Shown here in pieces: positions 50,953 to 59,735 of a stretch of DNA of 64,000 bases (position 1 is the stretch's first letter; the number at the start of each line of letters is the position of its first letter). Source of the DNA: Fibrobacter succinogenes (GTDB lineage Bacteria; Fibrobacterota; Fibrobacteria; Fibrobacterales; Fibrobacteraceae); contig CADCDO010000037.1 in NCBI GenBank assembly GCA_902800345.1, forward strand, positions 1 to 64,000. Direction: 5' to 3'. Under the pieces are notes generated by a model. It was not told where the DNA came from. It saw only the letters and a program-made list of their open reading frames with translations, and ran no database searches. Position numbers and translations under genes: made by a program.

Positions 50953-53537
50953 ATGAACAATCCTGAACTTCTTTTGCCTGTCGGTACGCGCGACATGCTG
51001 GAATCCGCCATCAACAACGGGGCGGACGCGGTTTACTATGGTGTGCCCCACCGAAGATGTCGAAGAAATGATCCGCTATGCAAGGCTTCGCGGTGTCAAG
51101 ACGTACCTTGCGATGAACATTCTCATCTTCGAACGCGAAATTCAGGAATTGCCGGAATTTTTGGAACGCTTGATAGCGTTAAAGCCGGATGCGTTCATCA
51201 TCCAGGACATCGGGCTTGCAAGGCTCATCAAGGCCATTAGCCCGGAACAGGAAATCCACGCAAGCACGCAAATGACGCTCGCGAGTTCCGAAGCCGTGAA
51301 CTTGGTCAAGGACATCGGATTTTCAAGAGCGGTCTTGGCACGCGAACTTTCCGCAAAGCAGATTGCACAAATCAAGAGCCTTACCGACCTGGAACTAGAA
51401 GTATTCATCCACGGGGCGCTTTGCGTCTCATACTCGGGCCAATGCCTCACCAGCGAAAACTTTGGCGGACGCTCGGCAAACCGCGGGCAGTGCGCCCAAA
51501 GCTGCCGCCTCCCCTACCGCATTTTCGTCGATGGCAAGGAATGGAAGGACCCGAAGGCGCGTTATCTGTTCAGCACACGAGACTTGTGTGCACTCCCGAA
51601 ACTTGAAGAACTTAGGGAAATCGGCGTGGAATCGCTCAAAGTCGAAGGACGTTTAAAAAGCCCGGAATACGTCGCTGCCGTTTCACACGCCTATAGGAAA
51701 GCACTCGACAAGTTGGGAAATGCCGCCGAGCTTACTGCGCAGGACTTAGAACCGCTCGAAGTGCTTTTCTCCCGCGGGCTCAACACAGGCTGGCTCGATG
51801 GCGTGAACCACCAGGAACTCGTCGATGGCTCGTTCTCGAACCATCACGGTGAATTTATCGGAACCGTCGTTCGAGTGGACCGCAACGGCGTGATTGTAGA
51901 ACTTGAAGACAAGCCTGTTCCGTGCACTTTATTGCCGGGCGACGGGATTTTATTTGAGGAATATAGGGCAGAGCCGGAACCGCGTCAAACGGGAAGCCGA
52001 CTGTACAAAGCGACATTCGCACGAAATCCGCACAGCGAGAGTGCCGCGATGCAGGAATCGAGACGTTCCACGAAATCGGGAATGTTTTCGCAGGATTCGA
52101 GACGCGCCGGAAACGCAAAAGAAAATGCGCGCGGAAACGCCGGGAAATCGCAAGTTCGTCTGGAATTCGGTCGAGAATTCAACTTGCGCAAAGTCACCTA
52201 CGGCATGAAGGCATACCGCAACGACTCCCCCGCTCTCGAAAAACATTCCCGTGTGCATGACGCTCGAAGGTAAAATCGGCGAACCGCTGAAATTGACGAT
52301 TTTGGCATCAGATAACTGCGCGGTCACTGTCGAAGGAGCCATCCTCGAAGCCTCCCGCAACGAAGTCGCACCCGACGTACTCCAAGCCATCGTCAAAAAA
52401 GAACTTTCCGCGCTTTCTGCAACAGCGTATGCACTCGACAAGCTCGAAATCAAGCTCCCGCAAAACGCATTCCTCCCCAGCAAAGTCTTACGTACGCTCC
52501 GCCAAGAAGCAGTACAAGCCTTGGACGAAAAACGCTTGCAGTGGAAAGAACTTGCACCATCTGCAGAAAACGGCCGCCGCGCATTCCTACACAGCATCGT
52601 TAAAATCGCGAGCAAATCCAACAGCGACAACGCCGCAATCGCAACAGAAAACCGCGCGACCCCCCGCCGCACAATTACCGTTCTCGTTCGCCGTCCCGAG
52701 CAAATCGACGCACTCCAAGGCCTCGACATCGATAAAGTCGTCATGGATTTTGACTGGGGCGTGAAATACGACGAACCGCTCGAACGCATCCACAAGCTCG
52801 GATTCGAAGCCGGCATCGCGACCCTCCGCATCCACAAGCCCGGCGAGAACCATTACATCAAACAAATTCTCACGCTCATGCCGGAATTTGCACTCGTGCG
52901 TAACCTCGGTTCGCTCGCGCTCCTCAAGGATTCCGGAATCCCGATGGTCGGCGACTACAGCCTGAACGCCACCAACAGTGCCACATACGATTGGCTTTTG
53001 GCTCAAGGCCTCGAAAAATTGCATCCGTCGTGGGACCTCAACAGCACCCAGCTTTTTGATTTGCTCAAGAACATCGACGGAAGCAAGCTCGAACTTGCGC
53101 TACACCAGTACATGCCCGCATTCCACTCGGAATACTGCGCCTTCGCACGCGCCCTCACGACTGGCCGCCGATTCCCCGAATGCAAAAAGATTTGCACACA
53201 ACATAAAGTAGAAATTCTCGACCACAAGGGAGAGCGCCACTTTTTGCAATCCGATGCCGAATGCCGCAACACGCTCTTTGTCGGCAAGCCGCAATCCGCC
53301 CTCAAGCTATTGCCAAGGCTCATCGCCCAAAACGTAAGCAGCTACCGCCTAGAACTCTTGGACGAAGAACCCGAATCTGTCCGCCGCAAAATCGACATTT
53401 ACACGCAAGCCATCCGTGGCAAGCTCGACATCGACACAGCCATTTCAAAGGCCGGCGTCGAAGAAAAGTACGGACTCTCCGAAGGCCAGCTGTTCAACCA
53501 AAGCGTCTGGCAAGACAGAAAGAAAGGGTGTGATTAG
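50953..53537 (+). pseudogene. Large U32-family peptidase, broken at two places
   Basis: Collagenase-like U32 protein of the long type (about 860 codons). It starts MNNPELLLPVGTRDMLESAI, but after ADAVYYGVPH (51045-51056) the frame changes and resumes at TEDVEEMIRYARLRGVKTYL; the usual FNAR..TEDFT piece is missing, so some 35-40 bases appear lost. The U32 signature is present in the middle part: HGALCVSYSGQCLTSENFGG and NRGQCAQSCRLPYRIF. A second break lies in a run of five A (52239-52243): removing one A (or adding two) joins SPALE to NIPVCMTLEGKIGEPLKL. The rest reads cleanly to 53537. Two fresh lesions in one otherwise conserved gene suggest sequence error. Confidence 0.85.
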
Positions 53538-53616
53538 TAGGAAGTAAACAGTGATTAGTGGTTAGGGTAAATTAGCGGAAAAAGCCAAAAGCGGGGCAAA
53601 ATATGCTTGCGGTCGG

Positions 53617-54441
53617 CTATTCTTGTTTTTCCATAATTTCATTCAGTCTTTTTCTTGCAGACCCTGCGGGTACTCGCATTGCAGATATCAACAGCCCCAT
53701 TTTCTTGCAGACGCGGCGCACGTAGCGGATGTTTGATGGTTCAACGTTCCATATTATATATCCGTCGACGGATGAATCCAAGTTCCCCATTCGTTCATCC
53801 TCTTTGATTTTATTTATCAAGGAATCTTGAACATAGGCGGAGTTCAGAATATTGACAGGATAGATATCCCTTATACAACCTTGAAGAATTTTTTTATGAT
53901 AGGCTTGCCACGAGTCGCCATTAAACACAACATCGCTGATACATTTACTTTGGCAATTCTTGGCTTTACAAACATAGCCATAATCAGCTGCGAAAAAATC
54001 TTTCAAATACAAAATGAAATTTGAAATATCTGGATTTTCAAAATGAACATATACCTCATTGTAACCTTTGGGGTGTCCATCTCTTATATGCAATAGATAG
54101 AGCCAATCTAATATGCCTTCTGAAGTTTCAAAATACAATGAAGCCGATATCATGGAACTAAATTTGACTTCCGAAATGGATTTTGCGGGAACATTTATAT
54201 CATTATATCTTTCAGTCAAGAAATGATACTTGCGAGGCTTGAATGCGTTTGCTGGATAAGCACAAATTGCATCGAGTAATTCTCGTGAAATTTTAAAAGA
54301 CCTGTCGTAGTTTATCAACACTAGATATTGATAAGACTTTGTAAACAACCATTCGATTATCCAATCAAAGAAAATCGCTTTTATCGCGATTATTATCAGC
54401 ATTATTATGCCAAAGATAAATTTAAATGGATTTTTAGTCAT
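53617..54441 (-). CDS. Membrane-anchored protein, SNIRY-tail family copy 1
   Basis: 274 residues. One N-terminal membrane helix (FGIIMLIIIAIKAIFFDWII), then a cytosolic or periplasmic body of unknown family. Paralogue of the 56687 gene along its whole length (shared SYQYLVLINYD / SYHYLVLINYD, FKPRKYHFLTE, DIYPVNILNS and NKIKEDERMGNLDSSVDGY). The C-terminal block SNIRYVRRVCKKMGLLI is shared with two other loci here; this copy continues 26 residues further with a second, partial repeat of the same DNA. Size and setting suggest an immunity-type protein, as inference only. Confidence 0.7.
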   Translation of the reverse strand: MTKNPFKFIFGIIMLIIIAIKAIFFDWIIEWLFTKSYQYLVLINYDRSFKISRELLDAICAYPANAFKPRKYHFLTERYNDINVPAKSISEVKFSSMISASLYFETSEGILDWLYLLHIRDGHPKGYNEVYVHFENPDISNFILYLKDFFAADYGYVCKAKNCQSKCISDVVFNGDSWQAYHKKILQGCIRDIYPVNILNSAYVQDSLINKIKEDERMGNLDSSVDGYIIWNVEPSNIRYVRRVCKKMGLLISAMRVPAGSARKRLNEIMEKQE

Positions 54442-54491
54442 TTGTTGTCAATCGAGCCTTTTTAACCGCAGTGCACTGAGTTAATATAGGA

Positions 54492-54893
54492 TTATTCTTT
54501 ACAGAGATTGAATTCTGGGAAGTCTTCCTCCGCAATAATACATTTACTTCTTATATAGAACGAAGCAATGCTTTTTTCCCCCTCCCCAAAAAGCTCTTTC
54601 GCCTTTTCACCCTGAAAAGGCGTTTTAAAAGTCATCCAACCATCAAAAACTAAAAGATTTAATCCAAAGGAATTTTGTGACTTTACTCTCCATTCACCTT
54701 TATTTGAATCAAGTCCATTGCTGTCCGCAAATATCTGCAAAAAAGAGTGGTCTGGATAAAGCGTAACCGTTTCCTCTCCATATTTACGCTTGCTCTTATA
54801 CGTTCCTACATAGTCTTCTTCATGCGTACACCCAAACAGCACGACAAGGCACAACGGCGCAAGCAGAAGAAGGATTTTGGGGAATTTAGTCAT
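54492..54893 (-). CDS. Small lipoprotein with array-shared signal peptide
   Basis: 133 residues; signal MTKFPKILLLLAPLCLVVLF then GC (lipid Cys22). The mature part is beta-rich (YVGTYKSKRKYGEETVTLYP, KGEWRVKSQNSFGLNLLVFD), lipocalin-like in feel but not recognised. The DNA of the signal peptide (54835-54878) is identical over 44 bases to that in the 62059 gene. An outer-membrane or periplasmic role, perhaps immunity, is inferred from context. Confidence 0.65.
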   Translation of the reverse strand: MTKFPKILLLLAPLCLVVLFGCTHEEDYVGTYKSKRKYGEETVTLYPDHSFLQIFADSNGLDSNKGEWRVKSQNSFGLNLLVFDGWMTFKTPFQGEKAKELFGEGEKSIASFYIRSKCIIAEEDFPEFNLCKE

Positions 54894-54922
54894 TTGGAAT
54901 CTGGTCCTATGCGTAATTCAAT

Positions 54923-55384
54923 CTACTCTACTATAATTCCATATTTCTTTTTCAATTTTAAATTATTTGTAAGAAAACAATTTAAAGAAGCCATACGTAA
55001 CGATCCATTCACAGATTTATAAAATGTCAGACCTCTCACCGGAACCACATCTAATTCGGTAATTTCATTCCAACGAAACTGCAATACATTATCAAACAAA
55101 GTTATCGAGAATAGCTTTACTTTTCTTTTCATTGTAATTCCAGAGTCATCAAAAACTAATTTAAAATTCGGAATAAACGAGAAAGTGACAACTCCAAAAA
55201 TAACAAGCATTAGAACACACAAAAAAAAGAATTTGACTGATTCAATATTCATCCCGACATTGTACATATCAAAAAATGCCTTAAGGATTCCCCAAAAAGG
55301 CACTCCAGCAAATACAAAGAATGGAATAATGCTATAAAAAAACATTGGTATTTTAAAAAGCGATTTGTATTTCACTTCAACCAT
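54923..55384 (-). CDS. Two-helix membrane protein with PH-like C-terminal part
   Basis: 153 residues from ATG 55384 (GGAGGT eight bases upstream; a longer frame adds five codons). Two membrane helices (PMFFYSIIPFFVFAGVPFWG and FFLCVLMLVIFGVVTFSFIP), then a soluble beta-rich domain with FRWNEITELDVVPVRGLTF. That layout, an RxW/PWxDI-type turn after two helices, resembles PH-like membrane proteins and is shared with the 58607 gene. Family name not certain. Confidence 0.6.
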   Translation of the reverse strand: MVEVKYKSLFKIPMFFYSIIPFFVFAGVPFWGILKAFFDMYNVGMNIESVKFFFLCVLMLVIFGVVTFSFIPNFKLVFDDSGITMKRKVKLFSITLFDNVLQFRWNEITELDVVPVRGLTFYKSVNGSLRMASLNCFLTNNLKLKKKYGIIVE

Positions 55385-55405
55385 TTTAAAGACCTCCACA
55401 CTCTC

Positions 55406-55500
55406 TTATATTAAAAGACCCATTTTCTTGCAGACGCGGCGGGCGTAGCGGATGTTTGAAGGAGCGACCGCTCCAGCGGGAACCGCACTAACGCGAGGCT
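55406..55500 (-). pseudogene. Orphan 3' end of a SNIRY-tail gene
   Basis: Reads VPAGAVAPSNIRYARRVCKK then MGLLI and a TAA at 55406, with no start codon and a stop codon a few codons upstream. The 41 bases 55419-55459 match the ends of the 53617 and 56687 genes with one to three differences. This is a left-over gene end in the array, between the PH-like gene and the toxin gene. Confidence 0.75.
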
Positions 55501-55507
55501 TCTTTTT

Positions 55508-56110
55508 TTATTTCAAGAGGAAAACTTCACTCCACTCAGGGATATCATCAAAATAACGCTTTACCAATTTTCCATCGGCCATTCGGAAAAGCAACCTGGC
55601 ATCTACCCCGTCAAGAGAATTATCGTAAACATAAAGTCTATCAACCAATCCCGAAACAGTCTTGCAATTGAGGATTGATTTCTGGTATCGGGAAATAACT
55701 TTTGTTATCGGAACATCATGGCCGCCCTGCATCACTCGTTTAGCAATTCGCGCAGCGTTAATGGACGGGTGACTCGTAGCGACAAAAAAGATACGGATAA
55801 AATAACCAGTCTGTTTTGCTCGATTGATAAAATCGACCTTGCCGTCTGAAGAAAGAACACTCTCAAAAATGAGGCTTTTCCGCTGTTTAAGGCAATCTTC
55901 ACGCAAAGATTCACAATACTGAACAGCCTTAAGAACCGCCTCAGGAGAATTCCAATCCCCAAAGCGATCCTGGGCAACAACATCGGGATTGATGTAAACA
56001 GCATCTTCCATCCATTCATGGCGAAGGATTTTGGATGTAATTGTCGTTTTTCCAGACCCATTTGGACCGGCAATCACGATTAGCACAGGGCGATGTTCAG
56101 TCGGAGACAT
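55508..56110 (-). CDS. Zeta-toxin-like P-loop kinase
   Basis: 200 residues. P-loop IAGPNGSGKTTIT near 13-25, then YINPDVVAQDRFGDWNSPEA, LIFESVLSSDGKVDFINRAK and RVMQGGHDVPITKVISRYQK; this order (N-D motif, E-S/T motif, R..GGHxVP..R) is that of zeta/PezT-type proteins, which phosphorylate UDP-GlcNAc and poison wall synthesis, or of related non-toxic kinases. A 53-codon partner gene ends two bases upstream, the layout of a toxin-antitoxin pair. Whether it is toxic is untested. Confidence 0.8.
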   Translation of the reverse strand: MSPTEHRPVLIVIAGPNGSGKTTITSKILRHEWMEDAVYINPDVVAQDRFGDWNSPEAVLKAVQYCESLREDCLKQRKSLIFESVLSSDGKVDFINRAKQTGYFIRIFFVATSHPSINAARIAKRVMQGGHDVPITKVISRYQKSILNCKTVSGLVDRLYVYDNSLDGVDARLLFRMADGKLVKRYFDDIPEWSEVFLLK

Positions 56111-56112
56111 AA

Positions 56113-56274
56113 CTAGCGGATTTTTGCTGCAGCGCGTTTGAGTTCGGCGAAATAACGGGCGGTGGCTTCGGCATCAGCCTTGCGGGCATCGTCAAAAGCC
56201 TCTTTCATCAACTGTGAAAGAAGCTCGTCCGATGGTTCCTCGGTGCTAGTCAACTTATAAGTATCCAAAGTCAT
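56113..56274 (-). CDS. Small partner (putative antitoxin) of the zeta-like kinase
   Basis: 53 residues, start MTLDTYKLTSTEEPSDELLS at ATG 56274 after GAGGTGG, ending in a helical Ala/Lys/Arg stretch (TARYFAELKRAAAKIR). The TAG is two bases before the kinase ATG. Size, acidic helical nature and spacing fit an antitoxin, though it is much shorter than the classical epsilon protein. No DNA-binding domain is visible. Confidence 0.6.
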   Translation of the reverse strand: MTLDTYKLTSTEEPSDELLSQLMKEAFDDARKADAEATARYFAELKRAAAKIR

Positions 56275-56308
56275 TTTACCACCTCGTTTTCTGTAAATAT
56301 ACTCTTTT

Positions 56309-56668
56309 TTACGGAACGGAGCAAACTAAACGTCCTTTTCCCCACTCTTCAAGAGTGATTTTTGCAGATACGGCCAGTAGACTATCCGGGACTTCACCTA
56401 GTGCAGACAAAACTTTTTCAGCCTCTTCACTGGAAATTGCAAGATAATGCGTTGCGGCCCAGAGCCTAGTGCCCATAGACGGGGCGAAAAGTAATTCATG
56501 GAAATCTTCGCTGGTCAATGCGCCCTGAGCCTTGATTTGCCGATAGGCTTCCATCAATTTATCATAAGCCTTATTTGCTAGTTTATGATTTCCAGCTTCT
56601 ATTGCACAACCATACAAATTAGAAAGTCGCGCATATTCACTTATCCATTTCTTGTTTGTTTCATTCAT
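56309..56668 (-). CDS. DUF2019 family protein
   Basis: 119 residues from ATG 56668 (a TTG two codons earlier is possible). IEAGNHKLANKAYDKLMEAY, then LLFAPSMGTRLWAATHYLAI, and the ending KITLEEWGKGRL match the plan of DUF2019 proteins, helical repeats that are common among immunity-type genes. No membrane segment. It supports reading this region as an immunity-like array. Confidence 0.7.
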   Translation of the reverse strand: MNETNKKWISEYARLSNLYGCAIEAGNHKLANKAYDKLMEAYRQIKAQGALTSEDFHELLFAPSMGTRLWAATHYLAISSEEAEKVLSALGEVPDSLLAVSAKITLEEWGKGRLVCSVP

Positions 56669-56686
56669 AATCAACTGTAGGCCTAT

Positions 56687-57460
56687 TCATATCAACAATC
56701 CCATTTTCTTGCAGACGCGGCGGGCGTAGCGGATATTTGACGGATCTACATTCCATATAAGATATCCGTCAACAGATGAATCTATTTTACCCATCCGTTC
56801 ATCTTCTTTGATTTTATCAATCAGAGAATTTTGGACATGGGTTGAATTTAAAATATTGACTGGATAAACATCCTTCAGAAAACCTTCGCAAATTTTTTTA
56901 TTATCTCTCGACCATGTTTTGTTGTGGTCATCATGTAAAGTGTCATCTAAATACCCGTTATCCTTACAGTTACATATAAAACCATAATCAATTTCAAAAA
57001 AATCTTTCATATATGAAAGGAAATTTGGCACTTTCGAATTTTCAAAACGAATCAAAAGAGAATTAAAAGAATCTAGAATTCTATCTTTCCCTTCATCAAT
57101 TAATACTAACGGATTTTCATTTAGGGACAATTCTGGATATATAGCCGCACTAACCATTGATTTAAAATTAATCTTTGATATAGATTTCGCGGACACGACT
57201 TTTATACCATAATACACTTTTGTAATAAAATGGTATTTACGCGGTTTATAGTTTATTTCCGGATAAGTACATATCGCATCAACCAATTCTTTCGAAAGTT
57301 CAAAAGTTTTATCGTAATTTATCAATACAAGATAATGGTAAGACTTTATAGACAACCGTTCGACAATCCAATCAAAGCAAATCCATTTTATCAACAATAT
57401 TATCCCAATGATGATTCTAAAGGGGTTTTTATTTGCTTTCTTCTTTGCTTTTTTCTTCAT
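56687..57460 (-). CDS. Membrane-anchored protein, SNIRY-tail family copy 2
   Basis: 257 residues. Lys-rich start (MKKKAKKKANKNPFR), one membrane helix (IIIGIILLIKWICFDWIVE), then the same body as the 53617 protein, ending exactly at SNIRYARRVCKKMGLLI without the extra tail. The middle is divergent (loop with ALVLIDEGKD-like acidic residues and a CNCKDNG cysteine pair). Its ATG overlaps the previous stop (TGATG). Function unknown. Confidence 0.7.
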   Translation of the reverse strand: MKKKAKKKANKNPFRIIIGIILLIKWICFDWIVERLSIKSYHYLVLINYDKTFELSKELVDAICTYPEINYKPRKYHFITKVYYGIKVVSAKSISKINFKSMVSAAIYPELSLNENPLVLIDEGKDRILDSFNSLLIRFENSKVPNFLSYMKDFFEIDYGFICNCKDNGYLDDTLHDDHNKTWSRDNKKICEGFLKDVYPVNILNSTHVQNSLIDKIKEDERMGKIDSSVDGYLIWNVDPSNIRYARRVCKKMGLLI

Positions 57461-57906
57461 CAGGATTCCCCTTCCCTATTCTTCAAAAGAACAACAACAC
57501 ACGCTGTAAAACTAGCAATCCACGTCAAGAACCAAGCGAGAAACATTCCATTATGGGCGATGGTCCTGCCCACGCTTGATGTATCAGAAATCAGGCACAA
57601 GCAGATTATATCGAAGACAAACGGCAAAATGAAAAAGATTAATCTTCTCTTTTTCAAGTTCAGCAAGGTAATCAAGATGAAAAGCACTCTGAAAAACATC
57701 ATTGGCCAAACCACGCCATCGTCATCAGACCCAGCACTCATTAAATCCCTACTATAAACAATATCAGGACTACCTTGCATGTCAAAAACATCCGCCGCAA
57801 CAAAGCCATTCGATTTCAAGAATAAAAACAGCAAAAAACACATCGCTATTGAAACGATTGAAAAAATGACATTTGATAAATTGGCTGATTTAAACAGGCT
57901 TGTCAT
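57460..57906 (-). CDS. Polytopic membrane protein of unknown function
   Basis: 148 residues with about four membrane helices (SIVSIAMCFLLFLFLKSNGF, WPMMFFRVLFILITLLNLKK, LIFFILPFVFDIICLCLI, LAWFLTWIASFTACVVVLL). A small acidic extracytoplasmic loop (SAGSDDDGVV) separates the first two. It overlaps both neighbours by a few bases, so it belongs to a tight transcription unit. Small multi-helix proteins are common as immunity proteins against membrane-acting effectors; this is context only. Confidence 0.65.
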   Translation of the reverse strand: MTSLFKSANLSNVIFSIVSIAMCFLLFLFLKSNGFVAADVFDMQGSPDIVYSRDLMSAGSDDDGVVWPMMFFRVLFILITLLNLKKRRLIFFILPFVFDIICLCLISDTSSVGRTIAHNGMFLAWFLTWIASFTACVVVLLKNREGES

Positions 57907-58591
57907 TTGTCAACACCCTCTTTCTGAACAGCCTATAAAAAACAAACCCTACTGCAGCAACAATTCCTGTCAAAATAAAAAAGTGCAAGAAAAGGATTTT
58001 CGATTCACCATAACAAACAACCCACCAAATCAATAAACCCAACCCCACGAAGAAAAATAGCGACGCTCTATAGTATAATTTTTTTATTCCGTTCTTAATT
58101 CCAAGAAAACAAAGGCCCATGGCGATAGCAAAAAAAGCCATGGCAAAAAAGTAAAATCCTGGATTCTCTAAAAAAGGCGTCGCAAGTCCGTGAAGTTTTA
58201 CACGAAACGAATCTATTTCTGTAACATTCCTATTTCCGACTTCATAGTTTTTCTCAGGGAAAAAAGAAAAAGCACCCTTGAATAAAGATATATAGCATTT
58301 ATCATTTTCCGGGCAAAAGGCCAACACTTCACGTCCCTCATCCGTTTCATATGAAAAAGAACATTGCTTTCCTTCAACAAAGCAGACCCTTAATTTAGCC
58401 GGCCCTCCCTCAAAAATATCATCTCGATTTTCGCGATCGAATTTTACATGTTTTGACCGATCCCAATGGTAATAAAAATTGCCGCTAGATATTCCGAACA
58501 CAAGATAAACGAAAAACGGATAAAACAGGCCGAAAAAAGCTACCGCCGAGAGAAGCCCGAGAATTATTCTTATGGGAGCAGATTTCAGCAT
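57890..58591 (-). CDS. Membrane protein with large extracytoplasmic loop
   Basis: 233 residues: one N-terminal helix (IILGLLSAVAFFGLFYPFFV), a loop of about 110 residues with cysteines (VCFVEGKQCSF, LAFCPENDKCY), then three helices ending VGFVFYRLFRKR. The paired cysteines suggest disulfides in a periplasmic loop. Overlaps the next gene by 17 bases. No family was recognised. Confidence 0.65.
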   Translation of the reverse strand: MLKSAPIRIILGLLSAVAFFGLFYPFFVYLVFGISSGNFYYHWDRSKHVKFDRENRDDIFEGGPAKLRVCFVEGKQCSFSYETDEGREVLAFCPENDKCYISLFKGAFSFFPEKNYEVGNRNVTEIDSFRVKLHGLATPFLENPGFYFFAMAFFAIAMGLCFLGIKNGIKKLYYRASLFFFVGLGLLIWWVVCYGESKILFLHFFILTGIVAAVGFVFYRLFRKRVLTNDKPV

Positions 58592-58606
58592 ATAGGCCTC
58601 AACGCA

Positions 58607-59146
58607 TCAGATATTATTCAAAATCCAATATAATATTCTGTGTTTCTTTTTCAGTTTTCGATACTTTTTGGCGAGTTGTATAAATCTATCTCTGTATTCG
58701 GGATCCATTTTATTATGCGGAATCTCTTTGTTGATGAATATTATAAAGTTCAAAATGTTTGTACACAACAAAAAAGAAAAAAGATTCACTTTCGATGTAT
58801 GAAATCTTTCAAAAGCATCAATCTCATAAAAAGGAAAAACAAACCAAACTCTAATATTTTTATAATCATCCCATGGAATAAAACGTTGTTTTGGGAAAAA
58901 ATTTATCACGTATCCAAGTGTCAAACCTCGTTGAAGTCCATCCTTCGTCACTATAAAATAAAGACATGCGAAAATTAAGAAAAGTGCAATGAGTGCAGGA
59001 ATTGCCAGATAAGGAAAAATTCCATTTTCCGCTTGCAAACTTGCAAAGCCGCCACCAAATAAAAACCAACACAAGCCACCAAGGCCCAAACCCCATCCCA
59101 TAAGCAGTCGCCACACAAGGCGTGGCCTCATAATGACATAATCCAT
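58607..59146 (-). CDS. Two-helix membrane protein with PH-like domain (YRKLKK-tail family)
   Basis: 179 residues. Two helices (LMGWGLGLGGLCWFLFGGGF and YLAIPALIALFLIFACLYFI), then a beta-rich part with RFIPWDDYKNIRVWFVFPFY, then a conserved C-terminal stretch NKMDPEYRDRFIQLAKKYRK followed by LKKKHRILYWILNNI. The last 60 residues are repeated, degenerate, at 61688-61950. The plan matches the 54923 protein. Function unknown. Confidence 0.65.
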   Translation of the reverse strand: MDYVIMRPRLVWRLLMGWGLGLGGLCWFLFGGGFASLQAENGIFPYLAIPALIALFLIFACLYFIVTKDGLQRGLTLGYVINFFPKQRFIPWDDYKNIRVWFVFPFYEIDAFERFHTSKVNLFSFLLCTNILNFIIFINKEIPHNKMDPEYRDRFIQLAKKYRKLKKKHRILYWILNNI

Positions 59147-59174
59147 AAATTCAGACCTTCAAAAAAATCCACAT

Positions 59175-59645
59175 TTATAAATATAACCTATTCTGCCTGG
59201 AAATTTTTTTAAGAGCGCTTTTTACCGCAGGGAGCAAAAACACGTCTCCCTGTTCCGCCAATAACATAATACCTTTTACAGTTGAAGCCTGTTGAATAAA
59301 TCCGCTTAAAAATTCATCGACAAACGCTTTTAATTGTTCAATTCGTTCATTATCGGACAAATCGGAGCCCAAATCAAAAATTTGGTCGTAATCTTTTGGG
59401 GACCTCCGAAAGACATCGCCCACGTCGTTATTGACCATATCCCGAGAAATTTGGTAATTCTTTCCTAAGATGCCTTGAATAAATAGCTTGATATTTAAAT
59501 ACACCAGAGAAGAATAGCATGATTTTTGAAACGAAAGAACGACAATGACTTCATTCGTCGTCTTTACAAGACATCCGAATTTCGATTCAAAGCCCATGCT
59601 TTTTGTCGCTTCGGTAAAGAAGCATTTTAGTTCTTTCAAAATCAT
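59175..59645 (-). CDS. DUF4304-like protein
   Basis: 156 residues, soluble. The pattern FKKKGxxF-like opening (MGFESKFGCLVKTTNEVIVV), LSFQKSCYSSLVYLNIKLFI and the closing helices fit DUF4304, a domain found in immunity-type gene arrays. The match is by remembered pattern, so moderate. A 44-bp element shared with the 60980 gene lies just upstream. Confidence 0.55.
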   Translation of the reverse strand: MILKELKCFFTEATKSMGFESKFGCLVKTTNEVIVVLSFQKSCYSSLVYLNIKLFIQGILGKNYQISRDMVNNDVGDVFRRSPKDYDQIFDLGSDLSDNERIEQLKAFVDEFLSGFIQQASTVKGIMLLAEQGDVFLLPAVKSALKKISRQNRLYL

Positions 59646-59678
59646 AATTATGTCTGATCCGTTTCAGGAGTCCATCTA

Positions 59679-59722
59679 TAGAAATAACAATAGTATAATT
59701 CGTCCGTTCGTATGACATGGCG
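59679..59722 (-). repeat. 44-bp shared upstream element, copy A
   Basis: Minus-strand block CGCCATGTCATACGAAC...TTGTTATTTCTA; 38 of 44 bases match 61544-61587. It starts with a possible ATG (MSYERTNYTIVISI) and lies 34 bases before the start of the 59175 gene. Confidence 0.75.
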
Positions 59723-59735
59723 GGGGTAAAGGGGC

